DNA from: Certhia americana
Taxonomy: Eukaryota; Chordata; Aves; Passeriformes; Certhiidae
Direction of reading: 5' to 3'
DNA length: 64,000 bases
Assembly: GCA_018697195.1 (NCBI GenBank)
Contig: CM031866.1
Coordinates: 10,623,469 to 10,687,468, forward strand
Made by a program: the position numbers and the translations under genes. Positions 37,601 through 48,255 of this stretch are shown in pieces (within the stretch, counting starts at the first letter, position 1; every line of letters starts with the position of its first letter). The notes under the pieces were generated by a model. The model saw nothing but the letters and a program-made list of their open reading frames with translations, was not told the DNA's origin and did no database searches.

Positions 37601-40600
37601 GCAAAAAGGACTGCTTGCTATTTCTAATATATAACATAATTATAAATATTGAGATATTCATGAGGATTAAAGTTCAAAGTACATTTACCCTATAAACACT
37701 AATTATTTATCTCAACAGTAACACTCACATTTGAAAAGCCTAAATATTTCATTCAAAAGCTTTTCAAAATGCTTTTTCTAAATAATTGCCTTCAAATCTA
37801 TAATTTTTTCAAAATACCCCCAAAATTTAGAACTTTTGATCATTGTTTTTTCCACCACTGAAATACAAACCGTTGACACAGTATTACTATTTAAATATGA
37901 AAAGTTTAAATTAACTCTACCTTTAAGATACAAATCTCCTAACATTTGTCTACATTTCTCTAAAAATCATCCTTTATGTTCTCTAAATCCATTTTACTTA
38001 CTGATAAAATACAAAAGTACAAAATCAGTATTTACTTACTGATAAAGTACAAAATACAAGGAAATAAATTATTTGGCACTGCTAGCAAATCTTTAAAAAC
38101 TTTATTTTTTAATAGTGTATATAGTCGTCTTTTTCTCCTTTTCAGTCTATGCTATAAAAAGAGATGAAGATTTCATTCCAGACTTAAAAATAAGAAAATA
38201 CACTTCACCTACGTATTATTACCTTTGCAGAGAACCATATAACCATTCTTAGGAATACTGAATTTTTGCCATCCTTAGATGCTTTTCTTGGTATATCTCT
38301 GAATTTCTAGTCATACCTTGATGCAGATATTTAATATATTGGATTTCATCTGTTTTCAGCAAGGATCTTAAAGGAGCAATGGAAATCCTAATAGAACAGA
38401 AACGACAAAAGCTTTCCACTGTCGAAAAGTTGGATGAACACATGGATTTTGCATCCCAGTTGATTTTTGCACAGGTATTGGGAATTTACTCAAAATGTGG
38501 ATAATTTTGGTTTTTCTGACATTCTCCTGAGTACAGGCTTTGCAATTTAATCTTCATATGCCTGTCTAAAAGTCACATCATCATCATCATCAATGGATGC
38601 TGAGTATTTGGTGCTGTGGAGTCCCTGACAGTGACTCAAATAGGAATACTTGTATTTCAGGATCAGGTGCTTGTCATATTTATTTCATGGCTTAAACAAC
38701 ATCCCTAAAACTCTTGCATCTGTCCCTGGATGTCCCTCAGTGTTTCCCTAACCCCTGTGTATTTTTTAATATATTGCCTTTTTTCTGCAAAGGTTTCAAA
38801 TGCTATATAATTCTTCTCTTGTATAATCTCTGGCAGCTCACAAACCCTGTGAGGAAATGCAATAAACTAAGAACCCGAGCTAAGAACACACATTTCTGCT
38901 TTCCTGTAAGACAACGCAAACAACACACACCCATCAGAACATAAGCTTTCTGCCTTTCTCTGAAAGACAAAAGAGAAATGCTATTTAGTGTAAGACAGAC
39001 TGTCAAGAGTCTACAGGACTACAGAAACTTCACTGACATCAGAGGTCATCAATCATTATTTCCTCAAAAATTTCCTTTTTTTTTTTTTTTTTTTTTGTGC
39101 AGAACAGAGGGGATCTGACTGCTGAGAATGTGAACCAGTGTGTGCTGGAGATGATGATTGCTGCCCCTGACACTCTGTCTGTGACTCTCTTCTTTATGCT
39201 AATCCTGATTGCAGAGCACCCCACAGTGGAAGAGGAGATGATGAGAGAAATTGACACTGTTGTGGGTAAGCAGGAGTGGCAAAGTCAGTGGTGTGGGAAT
39301 ATAATTTTGCTTCAACAGTGATCTAATCTCATTTATCTAAACCTGAAAATTTTAAGCCTTTTCTCCTAACAGAAGTGCTTGCTGTAAAGCATATGCACTA
39401 CTATTGTGTGTATTATATTATATTGAAAAGCAAACGAAAAAATGTGAGAAATTTGTAAAATTAAATAAGAATAATCAGAATTAATAATCTATTAGAAATA
39501 ATGTGATATATTCTCTCCTCGCAGCCACAGTGTTAAATTAGCTTTCACCTCAAATTTTATTGAAATTATTTTCCAGTTACCCTGAAATAGCAAAAGGGGG
39601 CACTTGTTTCAAATACTTCTAATCACCAGTATTTCTCTGTGATAAAATAGAGAAATTCTCTAAGTTTCATTATGACTCTAGAAGGGAAAGACTAGACAAA
39701 ACTAAAATTATATTCTGCTGTCATCCATTTTGATCTCAAATTGGCCTCCTCTAAGTGCTAATTACTAACTATTCAAAACACAATCAAGATATTCCAAATT
39801 TGTATTCTTCCTCTTCTCTAGTCTTCATTCAAAGCCAGACATTGAACCAATATAGAAACTGATTTCATCCACTCTTATTTAAGATTTACTTCTGGTCTGT
39901 TAAACATTGGAAAACGTATCACGAGTTTTTTACTCTTTTTCTAAGGTACTTTTAATAATCCTTATTTTACTGTCCTCATGAGAGTACTCACTCATTTTCC
40001 CTGCTTGTTTCTGAAGCCTTACCCTCTAAGGTAAGGAAGGCAAAGTGCCTTTTGTGTGGCAAATGTGCCCCAGCAGCAGCGAGCCTGCAGCCCCTGAGCT
40101 CCCTGGGGTTTGAAGGCAGCAGTGAAGCTCCCAGGGGCAGCACATCCAGCTCTGACACTGCTGCTGGAACTTTCTCATCCTAACTGGGACTGTCAGGCCT
40201 GGATGGACACCCAGCCAAATCCACCACCCAGAGAAAATGTAAGGTCCCTACAGAATTAGCTCCAGACTGTGCCCAAATTCCGTTTGCTGTCAGCTCTCAG
40301 ATTTGTTGTGCCTTGTTGGTCTCTCGTGCAAAAGCCAGGGAAGGACACCCAGAGTTTTGTTGCTGACAAGGACAAAGACTCAGTGTTAAGAAGATTGCTA
40401 ATTAACAAACTAGGGTTTATGCTAAAGAACAATGTACCAGATTTCCTCAATAAGTAAGGCTACACAAAACTCCTTAGAAGCTGTTGGATCCTTCCTACAG
40501 CCTCAGAACCTGAGAATCTTCCCAGAACGTTCTGATATTTGTACAGCAAATCTATTAAATTCCTAACCAACTAATCTCTTCACCATCTGCTTTATTCCAC

Positions 40601-43494
40601 AAGGTAACAGAGACATACAAAGTGATGACATGCCAAATTTAAAAATTGTGGAGAATTTTATCTATGAGAGCATGAGATACCAGCCAGTTGTGGACTTGAT
40701 CATGCGGAAGGCGTTGCAGGATGATGTCATTGATGGTTACCCCGTGAAAAAGGGCACAAATATTATCCTCAATATTGGACGGATGCATAAACTCGAATTC
40801 TTCCCAAAGCCAAATGAGTTCTCTCTTGATAATTTTGAGAAAAATGTAAGTTTCCTATCTTATTCCTTACAGAAATTTTGATAGTATTTGCTGTTAATGT
40901 CTCTTCCTTTTCCTTTGCTCAAGAACTTTGTGACCATAGGACTGTTTTCTCTTGGTCTAAGTGCCTATTTAGCTCTACAACCTGCTGATTACTGTCATTA
41001 TTATTAGAGCCAGGCAGATATTTTTCTGTCAAGATGACTTTTAAATAAAAAATAATGATAATATAGAAAACAGTTTTCCCAGACATAATAATTTTGATTA
41101 TAAAATCTCTGATTAAGTTTGTCAGACACACATGGTTGCCATTATATCCCCTGACACTGAACAAAATAAAGCAGCTTTAAGGGACAAGAGCCATGCCAGC
41201 ATCTGACACAGAGCTGAGGCTGCCTGAGGATTCTCTGGAGAGGTGAAGCAGTGCAGTAACTTCTGAGACACTGTGGATCTAATGCCTGTGTTACTCTTTT
41301 CTTTCCTTTCTTTTTAAAATTAACAGTATTTTATAGACTATAATGAAAATTTTAACTAACTTAATACTGCACATGTTGAGTAATTAAGTTCCTGTTCAGC
41401 ACTGAATTTCAAATGAAGTTACATTCTAACTACCAGGAGAACTATAATTAAAAGCAATAAGTGAATATTTGTTCTCCTTGTAATCCCCTACTATTCAACT
41501 CATCCTTCAGATTATTTACTCAGACCTCTGCTGTGCTGATTACTGATGAAACAATTCGTTTTGTGAAACTGTATTTGTCCAGCAATAGTAACCTGGAGAG
41601 GTTATTATATTAGTTATTAATAAAACTGCACTGATATGTTAGCAGCTGCACCCATGAACATCGGCAGCAGCAACTTCAGCTTTAGAGAAAGAAACAGCCA
41701 CAAATGGACTCACTAGTAAAAACACCTGAAGAAACAGCTAAGGGAAAAAAAACATTACATATATGAGTGTTCAAGCCAAAAAAACCTTTAAAGTTTACCT
41801 ATTTCTAATCAAAAAAGCTAAGATTATCACATATTCCACAGGCAAAAATCCACCTGGTTAACATTTCTCAACTGCTATTGGGTTACCTAGAGCAAACCCT
41901 GCTCACAGCATTAAAAACAAAAGCTCAAAAAAAAGTCCTTGTGGAAAGTTCAAAAAGAGAGGAAGTGATGAAGTTTATCAAAATTGCAATTCACTGTGAA
42001 CAGATTCCACTTTGCCACTCATTATTTATATTCCTAGTATTTCTATCAGAAATGGATATCTTGCTTAATTTGCAAGGACATTTTGCTGCTAAAAATATTT
42101 CCCCTTGGCCAAATATCTAACCACACATTTTCTATCTGACTTGATGCATTCTGTTTGCCACATAATTATTCTGGCAGGAACAATTTTCCTCCAGTTCTCT
42201 AAGTGAATAGCAATGCACAGCATTATTTATGATAAGATGTCATTGTTAGAATCTAAACATTTTTCTATTTTCCCAGGCTGTGTATTTGCCATTGTGCTGT
42301 ACTGCCAGCTGCTGTACTTGCTCTGTGTTATAAACACTTGTATTTATATACAATTTTTCCAAAAGCACAGCTCAGTTTATTTAAGAAAAAAAAAATCTAA
42401 ACACTTCTGTCAGTCCTAAAATAAGAAAAAAAAAGCACACCTTTTTCCAGTTATTTTGTATAAATAAACATTTTCTACTCTATTCTTGTTAAATAAGAAA
42501 TCAGAATATGGTTAACAGGTGACTTTTTTTAAAAAGTTACACAGATGAAGAAAAATCATTTATTTATAACCTGACTTTTTAACTGATCTACTCAATGGCA
42601 ATAAAAGTAGCAGAAACTTCCTGTTCATTCTTCACTGCCCCTGAATTTCATATTTCAGCTGAAAGGACAGAGGACAATAACTTTATAAGTGTTATCTCTC
42701 TATTAGATATCAAAAATTTTAACATTTAATTTTATGAAAATTTAGTTCTCAGAAACATTAGTTTTATCACTACAAATGGAGTAGGTGCATGGCTTAGTGA
42801 TCATCTTTAGACAAGGCATCAACCTGTATTTCAGATACTTAGGAGCTTTATAATGAACATTTTCTGAAGAAATTTTTAATGAACTTTTGATGCACTTGAA
42901 GAGCAGAAGCTTCACTCCATTTGACAGCTTGTGGTGAAATCCCTGTAATTCCCAGGACAAACAGACAAATACATGAACAGAATTCAATTGTTTAACTGTA
43001 CAGTCCCTGCTACACCAAATTTCCAAGGGCTGGTCCAAACTTCTGTCAGTGTCTGTAGCTGGGTCTGACATGGGTGGGATTTCCAGTGTGAAATGAGTAA
43101 TCACTCCTAAAAGATTATTTCCACAAGTTTTTCAGAATAAATCTGCTACCAGTTCCCATCATTATTTTCACTGCTTTTATGGAGAACAATCTGTCTCTGA
43201 GTTTATTCCTCTCGTTGTTCTCTGCAGGTTCCTTCACGCTATTTCCAACCATTCGGGTTTGGCCCCCGGAGCTGTGTGGGGAAGTTTATTGCCATGGTAA
43301 TGATGAAGGCAATCCTAGTGACTCTTTTGAGGCGGTGCAGAGTGCAGACAATGAAAGGAAGAGGCCTAAACAACATCCAGAAAAACAATGACTTATCCAT
43401 GCACCCCATAGAAAGGCAGCCTCTGCTGGAGATGGTTTTTACACCCAGGAGAAACACAAACGAGGATCAGGGTGACAGAATGGATCAGCACTAG
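31543..43494 (+). CDS. CYP19A1: Aromatase, cytochrome P450 19A1, complete (nine coding exons)
   Basis: Aromatase is an ER-anchored heme monooxygenase that uses NADPH-P450 reductase to convert androstenedione and testosterone to estrone and estradiol. CDS: join(31543..31687, 32659..32809, 35199..35353, 35597..35773, 36414..36528, 38360..38474, 39103..39265, 40604..40845, 43228..43494), 1530 nt, 509 residues. The internal exon lengths equal the human ones as I recall them. Landmarks: N12 sequon (NIT); membrane segment about 21-39; R115; I-helix E302, A306, D309, T310; ExxR at 362-365; D371, M374; heme loop [10 protein letters not shown] at 430-439 with ligand C437; S478. All splice sites are GT-AG and the frame is intact. 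It is close to chicken aromatase with scattered substitutions, including S436 where chicken and human have Gly. The start ATG lies in AAAAGATGG, a good context. Confidence 0.98.
31688..32658 (+). other. CYP19A1: CYP19A1 intron after coding exon 1
   Basis: Intron of 971 bp, GT-AG. Nothing further recognised. Confidence 0.9.
32659..32809 (+). CDS. CYP19A1: CYP19A1 coding exon 2
   Basis: 151 nt, residues 49-98 plus two bases: [20 protein letters not shown] to EETFIIS. Acceptor TTCTTAG, donor AGCAA|GTAAAT, completing Lys99 with the next exon. Confidence 0.97.
32810..35198 (+). other. CYP19A1: CYP19A1 intron after coding exon 2
   Basis: About 2.4 kb, AT-rich. Contains CCAAGGTCA at about 33972-33980, a weaker NR5A-like half-site. 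No other exon recognised. Confidence 0.9.
35199..35353 (+). CDS. CYP19A1: CYP19A1 coding exon 3
   Basis: 155 nt: [20 protein letters not shown] to [11 protein letters not shown]. Includes R115, the basic residue near the heme and substrate pocket. Acceptor TTCCCCAG, donor AAAG|GTAACT. Confidence 0.97.
35597..35773 (+). CDS. CYP19A1: CYP19A1 coding exon 4
   Basis: 177 nt: [20 protein letters not shown] to LGVPLD. Acceptor GTTTCAG after a short 243-bp intron, donor GATG|GTACTG. Confidence 0.97.
35774..36413 (+). other. CYP19A1: CYP19A1 intron after coding exon 4
   Basis: 640 bp, GT-AG, T-rich acceptor tract. Nothing else recognised. Confidence 0.9.
36414..36528 (+). CDS. CYP19A1: CYP19A1 coding exon 5
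   Basis: 115 nt: [20 protein letters not shown] to SKKYKDA plus two bases of Val. Acceptor CTTTTCAG, donor GCAGT|GTGAGT. Chicken has ESAIVLK here as I recall, so this bird carries S to N. Confidence 0.96.
36529..38359 (+). other. CYP19A1: CYP19A1 intron after coding exon 5
   Basis: About 1.8 kb, very AT-rich. Contains a short local duplication around TTTACTTACTGATAAA (about 37993-38015 and 38031-38054). Confidence 0.9.
38360..38474 (+). CDS. CYP19A1: CYP19A1 coding exon 6
   Basis: 115 nt: [20 protein letters not shown] to [10 protein letters not shown]. Acceptor GTTTTCAG, donor ACAG|GTATTG, phase 0 end. Confidence 0.97.
38475..39102 (+). other. CYP19A1: CYP19A1 intron after coding exon 6
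   Basis: 628 bp. Has a short (CAT)n/(TCA)n tract at about 38575-38592 and a 21-T run just before the acceptor. Confidence 0.9.
39076..39096 (+). repeat. CYP19A1: T21 homopolymer at a CYP19A1 splice acceptor
   Basis: Twenty-one consecutive T end six bases before the first base of the I-helix exon (GTGCAG follows). It forms the polypyrimidine tract and is prone to length change. Confidence 0.95.
39103..39265 (+). CDS. CYP19A1: CYP19A1 coding exon 7 (I-helix)
   Basis: 163 nt: [20 protein letters not shown] then [11 protein letters not shown]. It codes for the catalytic I-helix with E302, A306, D309 and T310. The acceptor is preceded by 21 consecutive T and GTGCAG; donor GTGG|GTAAGC. Confidence 0.97.
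39266..40603 (+). other. CYP19A1: CYP19A1 intron after coding exon 7
   Basis: About 1.3 kb. Contains a GC-richer islet at about 40040-40240 that I cannot assign to a repeat family. Otherwise unremarkable. Confidence 0.9.
40604..40845 (+). CDS. CYP19A1: CYP19A1 coding exon 8 (ExxR)
   Basis: 242 nt: [28 protein letters not shown] with the K-helix ExxR (E362-R365), D371 and M374, then the [20 protein letters not shown] region. Acceptor CCACAAG, donor AAAAAT|GTAAGT. Confidence 0.97.
40846..43227 (+). other. CYP19A1: CYP19A1 intron after coding exon 8
   Basis: About 2.4 kb, AT-rich. No recognised repeat or exon. Confidence 0.9.
43228..43494 (+). CDS. CYP19A1: CYP19A1 coding exon 9 (heme loop, C-terminus)
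   Basis: 267 nt including the TAG stop at 43492-43494. Opens [20 protein letters not shown] with heme ligand C437, contains S478, and ends [15 protein letters not shown]. Acceptor TCTGCAG. Confidence 0.97.
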   Translation, partial: VPSRYFQPFGFGPRSCVGKFIAMVMMKAILVTLLRRCRVQTMKGRGLNNIQKNNDLSMHPIERQPLLEMVFTPRRNTNEDQGDRMDQH

Positions 43495-44163
43495 AGTTAC
43501 AGGGTTTTCTCAACCACTAAAAAATATTCATCCTTCCTAGTTAAATTCATAAAGTAAAATGTTCTCTTGCCCCTAAATAGCGTTGGCTGACAACTTGTTC
43601 TGCCTTTACAGCAGAACCACAGGCCACAATTGGAGAGACTAAAAGTGCAGAATAGTTTTGCTGTAGATGATGCCATGCTATACAATTCCTGATTACTTTT
43701 TAAAACCATAGAGAGTTCAGATAATGTTATGCCTTCCCTTTCAAACACTGCCAGTTTGGAGGTTTGGGGGACAGCAAACAAACATACCTGATGTGTGTTT
43801 AATCCCAGGACTACACAAATCCCTTTTCCCCCACCTCCCTGAAGCTGGACCTAGCAGTATTTGACTACAGCAAAAGCTCTAATTATCTGGTTTTGAAACA
43901 GCTGAATAACATTAACTCATTTCAAGACTAAGAAACAATTTAAAATACTTAAGACATCTATAAGTTGTAAAAAAATGTTTGAATAGGAAGTCATTCAAGC
44001 ATTTTTCTTTACCACGGTTTGCTGTCCTATTACACAGGTACCAAAGATTTACAGTGTCACATTGGATTTTGAAAACAGAACAGTTACCTCAATTGCCATT
44101 ATTACCTAGCACTCTGAAAATTACTGCTATTTTAAAAATCTATCTCATGCTGTGGGGGATCTT

Positions 44164-44169
44164 AATAAA
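44164..44169 (+). terminator. CYP19A1: First AATAAA poly(A) signal after CYP19A1
   Basis: TTAATAAAGG, 670 bp after the stop codon, is the first canonical signal I find downstream. Later AATAAA motifs near 46065 and 46636 could give longer 3' UTRs. Which is used cannot be told from sequence alone. Confidence 0.4.
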
Positions 44170-47100
44170 GGCCAGGTGAGAATGAGGTAATGAACACCAG
44201 ACATTACCACCAGCAGAACTTTCAGCCCCACCTTTTCACCTGATTGACTGTACAAATTTCCCACCTCACCTCAGCTTGAGTGAAATTTCCCTCTAAGCTG
44301 CCTAAGATGTGCCAAATCCTTTTAGTTGCTCAATTCTACTTCAGAGAGTAAGATTCGGAGCTGTTGTCCATGTTCCCACACCCCAGCAGGAGACAGGGTC
44401 CCTCCAAATAACTCCTGGTGCTTCTCCTGTAAGAGCTCTGGGCTGTATCCTGCTCTCCAGCATCTCACTCCATGCTCACTGATGTAGAGAGGTTCTGGAG
44501 CTTAAGGAGATAAACACCCTCACAAGAAGCCAATTTCACTACAAATGCCCAGAGTTTGTAGTGACAAAGGAGAAAAGTTCTGAAGTAACAAGCAGATTTC
44601 TGGAAAATGTTTTCCAAGGTGTTTTGCATGCACGGCTTTTTATTTTAACTATAAACCAGGCTGGGGTTTATACTGAATCCTTAATGGGAAGAAGTGACAA
44701 CTACTCAGCCTTTCTGTTCAGAATTAACCCATCCTGAAATCTGTACAACCTGGACATGGATATCTCCACTAGCCTAATGAGAAGTTGTCAGCTTGGTCAA
44801 GAAGAAAAAGATGTTCCCAGCTAAATGACAACATTCCTTTACAGAGACTTTCTTTTTCCATTAAGCTTGAGTTTTCATACTGTGTAAGACAAAGAAAGGG
44901 ATTTTCCAGATAAAGTGCCTTGATAAAGACAACCAACCAATGTACAATAGGCTTTATATTAACCTTTTCTTTCCAAGTCATTTAAAATATATTAGAAAGC
45001 GAGAAAAAAAGGGAAAAAGGAGAAAAGTTGTGTCTTTACTTTGAAAATATAGCTAAAAATCAGTTAATTTATCTGTTCCTTCAGACCACTGATCACAGGC
45101 ACAAGTCCAGCAAAGAAAGACCTATCCTGCACTGAAAAACTGCAGAAACCCAAAAAATAATCATGTGCTCTACCCAAAGGTAATGAATTAGACTGGGTAT
45201 GATGACAAAGAAGAGGAGCTGTATAATTAGGGTAATTCTTCAGACAACACACAAATTTTCTACAGTAATTAATAAAAACACAAAAAAACCCCAACACTTG
45301 AAAGCATTAATGGAAGGATTGATTGCAGCTTGGTTGCTCTTAAAACTTTCTCCATAACATTTGCATACCAAAAATAACAACAACGAAGTGCAATCCTGTA
45401 CAGCCTGTATATACAGGCAGAACTGGACAGCTGAAGACACAAAGAAATAGAATTTAACGGTAAGACTCAATAGTCTTTTCCAAACTAAAAGATTCTGTGT
45501 TTCTAGGACTTCTATTTTTTAGGTCATGAAGTGACACAGTAGTACAAATCTGTGGAATATCTAACATAACCTCTGTTTCTACATTCTTTGTACCCTTTAA
45601 ACCAGAAAATTGATAAAAGAGTTGGGAGAAGAAAAAACAAACAAATGTTTAAAACTTTTACTCATTCTGTGTCATAAAACACTTCAGGGTACTTCAGTGG
45701 GCAAGTATTTCTTATTTGCATAAGAACTCTGAAAAGAAATCCACTGAAGCCTTTTTTTTTCTTAGGAATGAACTAATATTTTATACACAGGATACTTATC
45801 TTTACTCACTTCACACACAAAATCAATTTTGTAGTGATAATTTACTCTCTGATTTTCCCACCTCATAATTATAGGCGTTCTCCAAATAAAATTTTTCACA
45901 AACTGGAAATTAATAAATTATCATTCAAATTTTGAAGTAATTTTATGAAATCAAATAGATGAAAAATGCATGCTACTCTGATTTCTTGAATGTATTCCAT
46001 ATATTGTTGAATTTGTAGGCTGGAACTTCAGAAACATGATTACCATAACTATTCTATGGGCAAAATAAAGCAGTATCATTTTTTACTTTTTTGTCAGCAA
46101 GGCAACAGAGTTATTTCTCCTTGTGCTTGAAGTCCATTCTTCCTGATATGTTTTGAACACAGCATTTCTGATCTGGTTTCTGCAGTATTTAGTTTTGTCC
46201 ACATTTGGACAGCAGAGCTGTAATTAACCTGAGCTGTTAGTCCATCTGCGTTCTGCTCTCCCTGACTCTGTTATGTTCCTCAGTGGTCTATTTGCATGAA
46301 TATTTGCACTGCTAGGTCCATTTCCCCCATCCCATAATCTCACACGTGCTTGAGAGCTGCAGCTGGGGAAGCAGCACTTCAGAACTGGCCATGTGGGTAT
46401 GAACAGTTTCAACTTTTCCACTGTAGAGAACAGAGCTCTGATTTCAAGCAGTGTTTTACTACCAGGTACTGGACAAATTCAAGTGGCTTTTTAAACCACA
46501 TTAAGTCCACAGTCATCAGGTGTCTGATCCAGTAATGTTCAATGCATCAACACACAACAAACTTGACTGTGTTTTCTACATCACTGTGATTATGGGCTGC
46601 TCACAGCACATGGATGTGGATGTTGTCAGAAAATAAAATAAACATCAAATAAAACTTGTATGCAAAAGAGTTTGAAGTTATGTTTCATCGTGTTTTCCCA
46701 ATCTGAGAATCACAAGATAAAATTAAATGCAGGAATGTGCCTGCAGGCATGAACAGATCACTAATATATTAGATACAAGGATAAAATCTATGATATTCTA
46801 AAACCTAAACTTCCACTGATTTTAGAGGCTGTATTATTGCCAAGATATTGTTCATGATAGCAAGAAAGCAGGATTAAAATAATTTAAACTGATATAAGAC
46901 TACCTTCCTAGGAATGCACGTTATCAAAGCTTAAAAAAAGCTTTTTTTTTAAAGAGAAAAAGGGGGAGAAGAGGTGAGTTTTGGTGGTTCTTAAGATAAC
47001 AAATATTTCTGAAGAGAACCAAGAAAGTTGGCTTAATGATACGAATAAAGGACTCAGCTATCAGTGAGAAAAATACCTAAAGTAATAAAAAAATGAAACA

Positions 47101-47924
47101 AAGAAAATAATTAAACTGACTACATGGTTCAAAGTTAGTTTTTGTCTTGTTTTCTACTCTTAGAAAGATGGCACAACAAATTCAATTTTTACCCAATGCC
47201 TAATCTATTTCACTGTCAAATTAAAAGCTTTCAGAATTATAAACCTTACATCTGGGTAAGTAACAGGGAACTGGAAGGTAGCAACTGGCACACTAAAAAA
47301 AAAACTTGCAAAAATCACAAGAATTCTTTAACATAGCTGCAAATAGATTTTTCAGACAGTGACCTGATCTGGAGATGCTCCCAGTGAAAATATTTCCTAG
47401 AATTTTACAAGCTTTACTAGTAATTTTTAAACATTGATAAATAATTTTAATTTTATAAATTGTTAACTTTCTGTATTCTCTAATACAATCCAATGGTATA
47501 GCCTCAGTTAATACCCCATTAAATTCAATTCTAACCTCAAAAGAAAATTCCACTTGACAGTTTCCAGCAGAAAGGAATACAGTACTGTTTGATAGAGGAA
47601 AATAGTACAGAATTCAGGCTAAATCTGCTTGAAATAAATTCTGTAACTTAAAACTGTGATTTGCTCCTCACATACAATTTCGAACCAGCTGTTACCCAGG
47701 ACTTCATAGGTCAACACTGCTAGGTGATGTTGAGTCCTATCATTTATTATTGTAAGCCTTAAAATTTATAGTATCTATTTATGGAACTGCTGGGTTTGCA
47801 TGCTGTTATAATTGTACCTTTTTCAACCTCAGATCTTCAATTTTACAGTGCAGACAAGCAGTGGAATTCACCAATCTGCTGTCCTGCAGTGATTTCACTC
47901 CCTTCAGACACGTCAGTGCATTCA
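44170..47924. other. Possible long 3' UTR / intergenic
   Basis: AT-rich noncoding sequence after CYP19A1, with further poly(A) motifs and one decayed CR1-like tail (45456-45505). No coding exon recognised. Confidence 0.5.
45456..45505 (+). mobile_element. Decayed CR1-like 3' tail
   Basis: AAGACTCAATAGTCTTTTCC then AAACTAAAAGATTCTGTGTT resembles the end of CR1 (GACTCAATGATCTT..TTCCAACC..GATTCTATG) with substitutions. Short and old, so low certainty. Confidence 0.35.
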
Positions 47925-48255
47925 AGAGGAGCCGCAGCCGCTCCCAGAGCCGGCTGCTGCTGCCAACCAAGGCGATGTGATGATGCTCCCCATCACTGCT
48001 CCCTCCTCTTGGGGTGCAGGGAGCTCTGCTGAGGCTCAGGGGCTCCAGGAGCTCTGCACAAGGCCCAGCAGATGGCGAATTTCTCCTGCTGCAAGCACAC
48101 AGCAGGTTTGGCCGAGTCGTGCAGAGGGATGAGAGCCGAAAGCAAGAGACTCCCTGATTTCATTCCATTATTAAACGCGGCTTTAGGAAGACGTGCAGCT
48201 GTTCCGGAGTCAGTCAAAGTGTAGCGACAGAGAGAAAACCAGCCCGGGGGGCAGA
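47925..48255. promoter_or_regulatory. Isolated CpG-rich patch downstream of CYP19A1
   Basis: A GC-rich stretch of about 330 bp with roughly a dozen or more CpGs, isolated in AT-rich sequence. It is followed at once by an AT-rich block with homeodomain-like TAATTAG motifs. No coding frame is recognisable. It may be an enhancer, or an unmapped promoter or first exon of the next gene; the role is inferred only from composition. Confidence 0.35.

Noticed and set aside
38575..38592. (TCA)n tract as a CRISPR or structured repeat
   Set aside because: A simple trinucleotide microsatellite; there are no spacers and the organism is a vertebrate.
46923..46952. A-run and T-run palindrome (AAGCTTAAAAAAAGCTTTTTTT) as a possible RNA hairpin terminator
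   Set aside because: Low-complexity AT palindrome in a eukaryotic intergenic region, with no associated small RNA gene.
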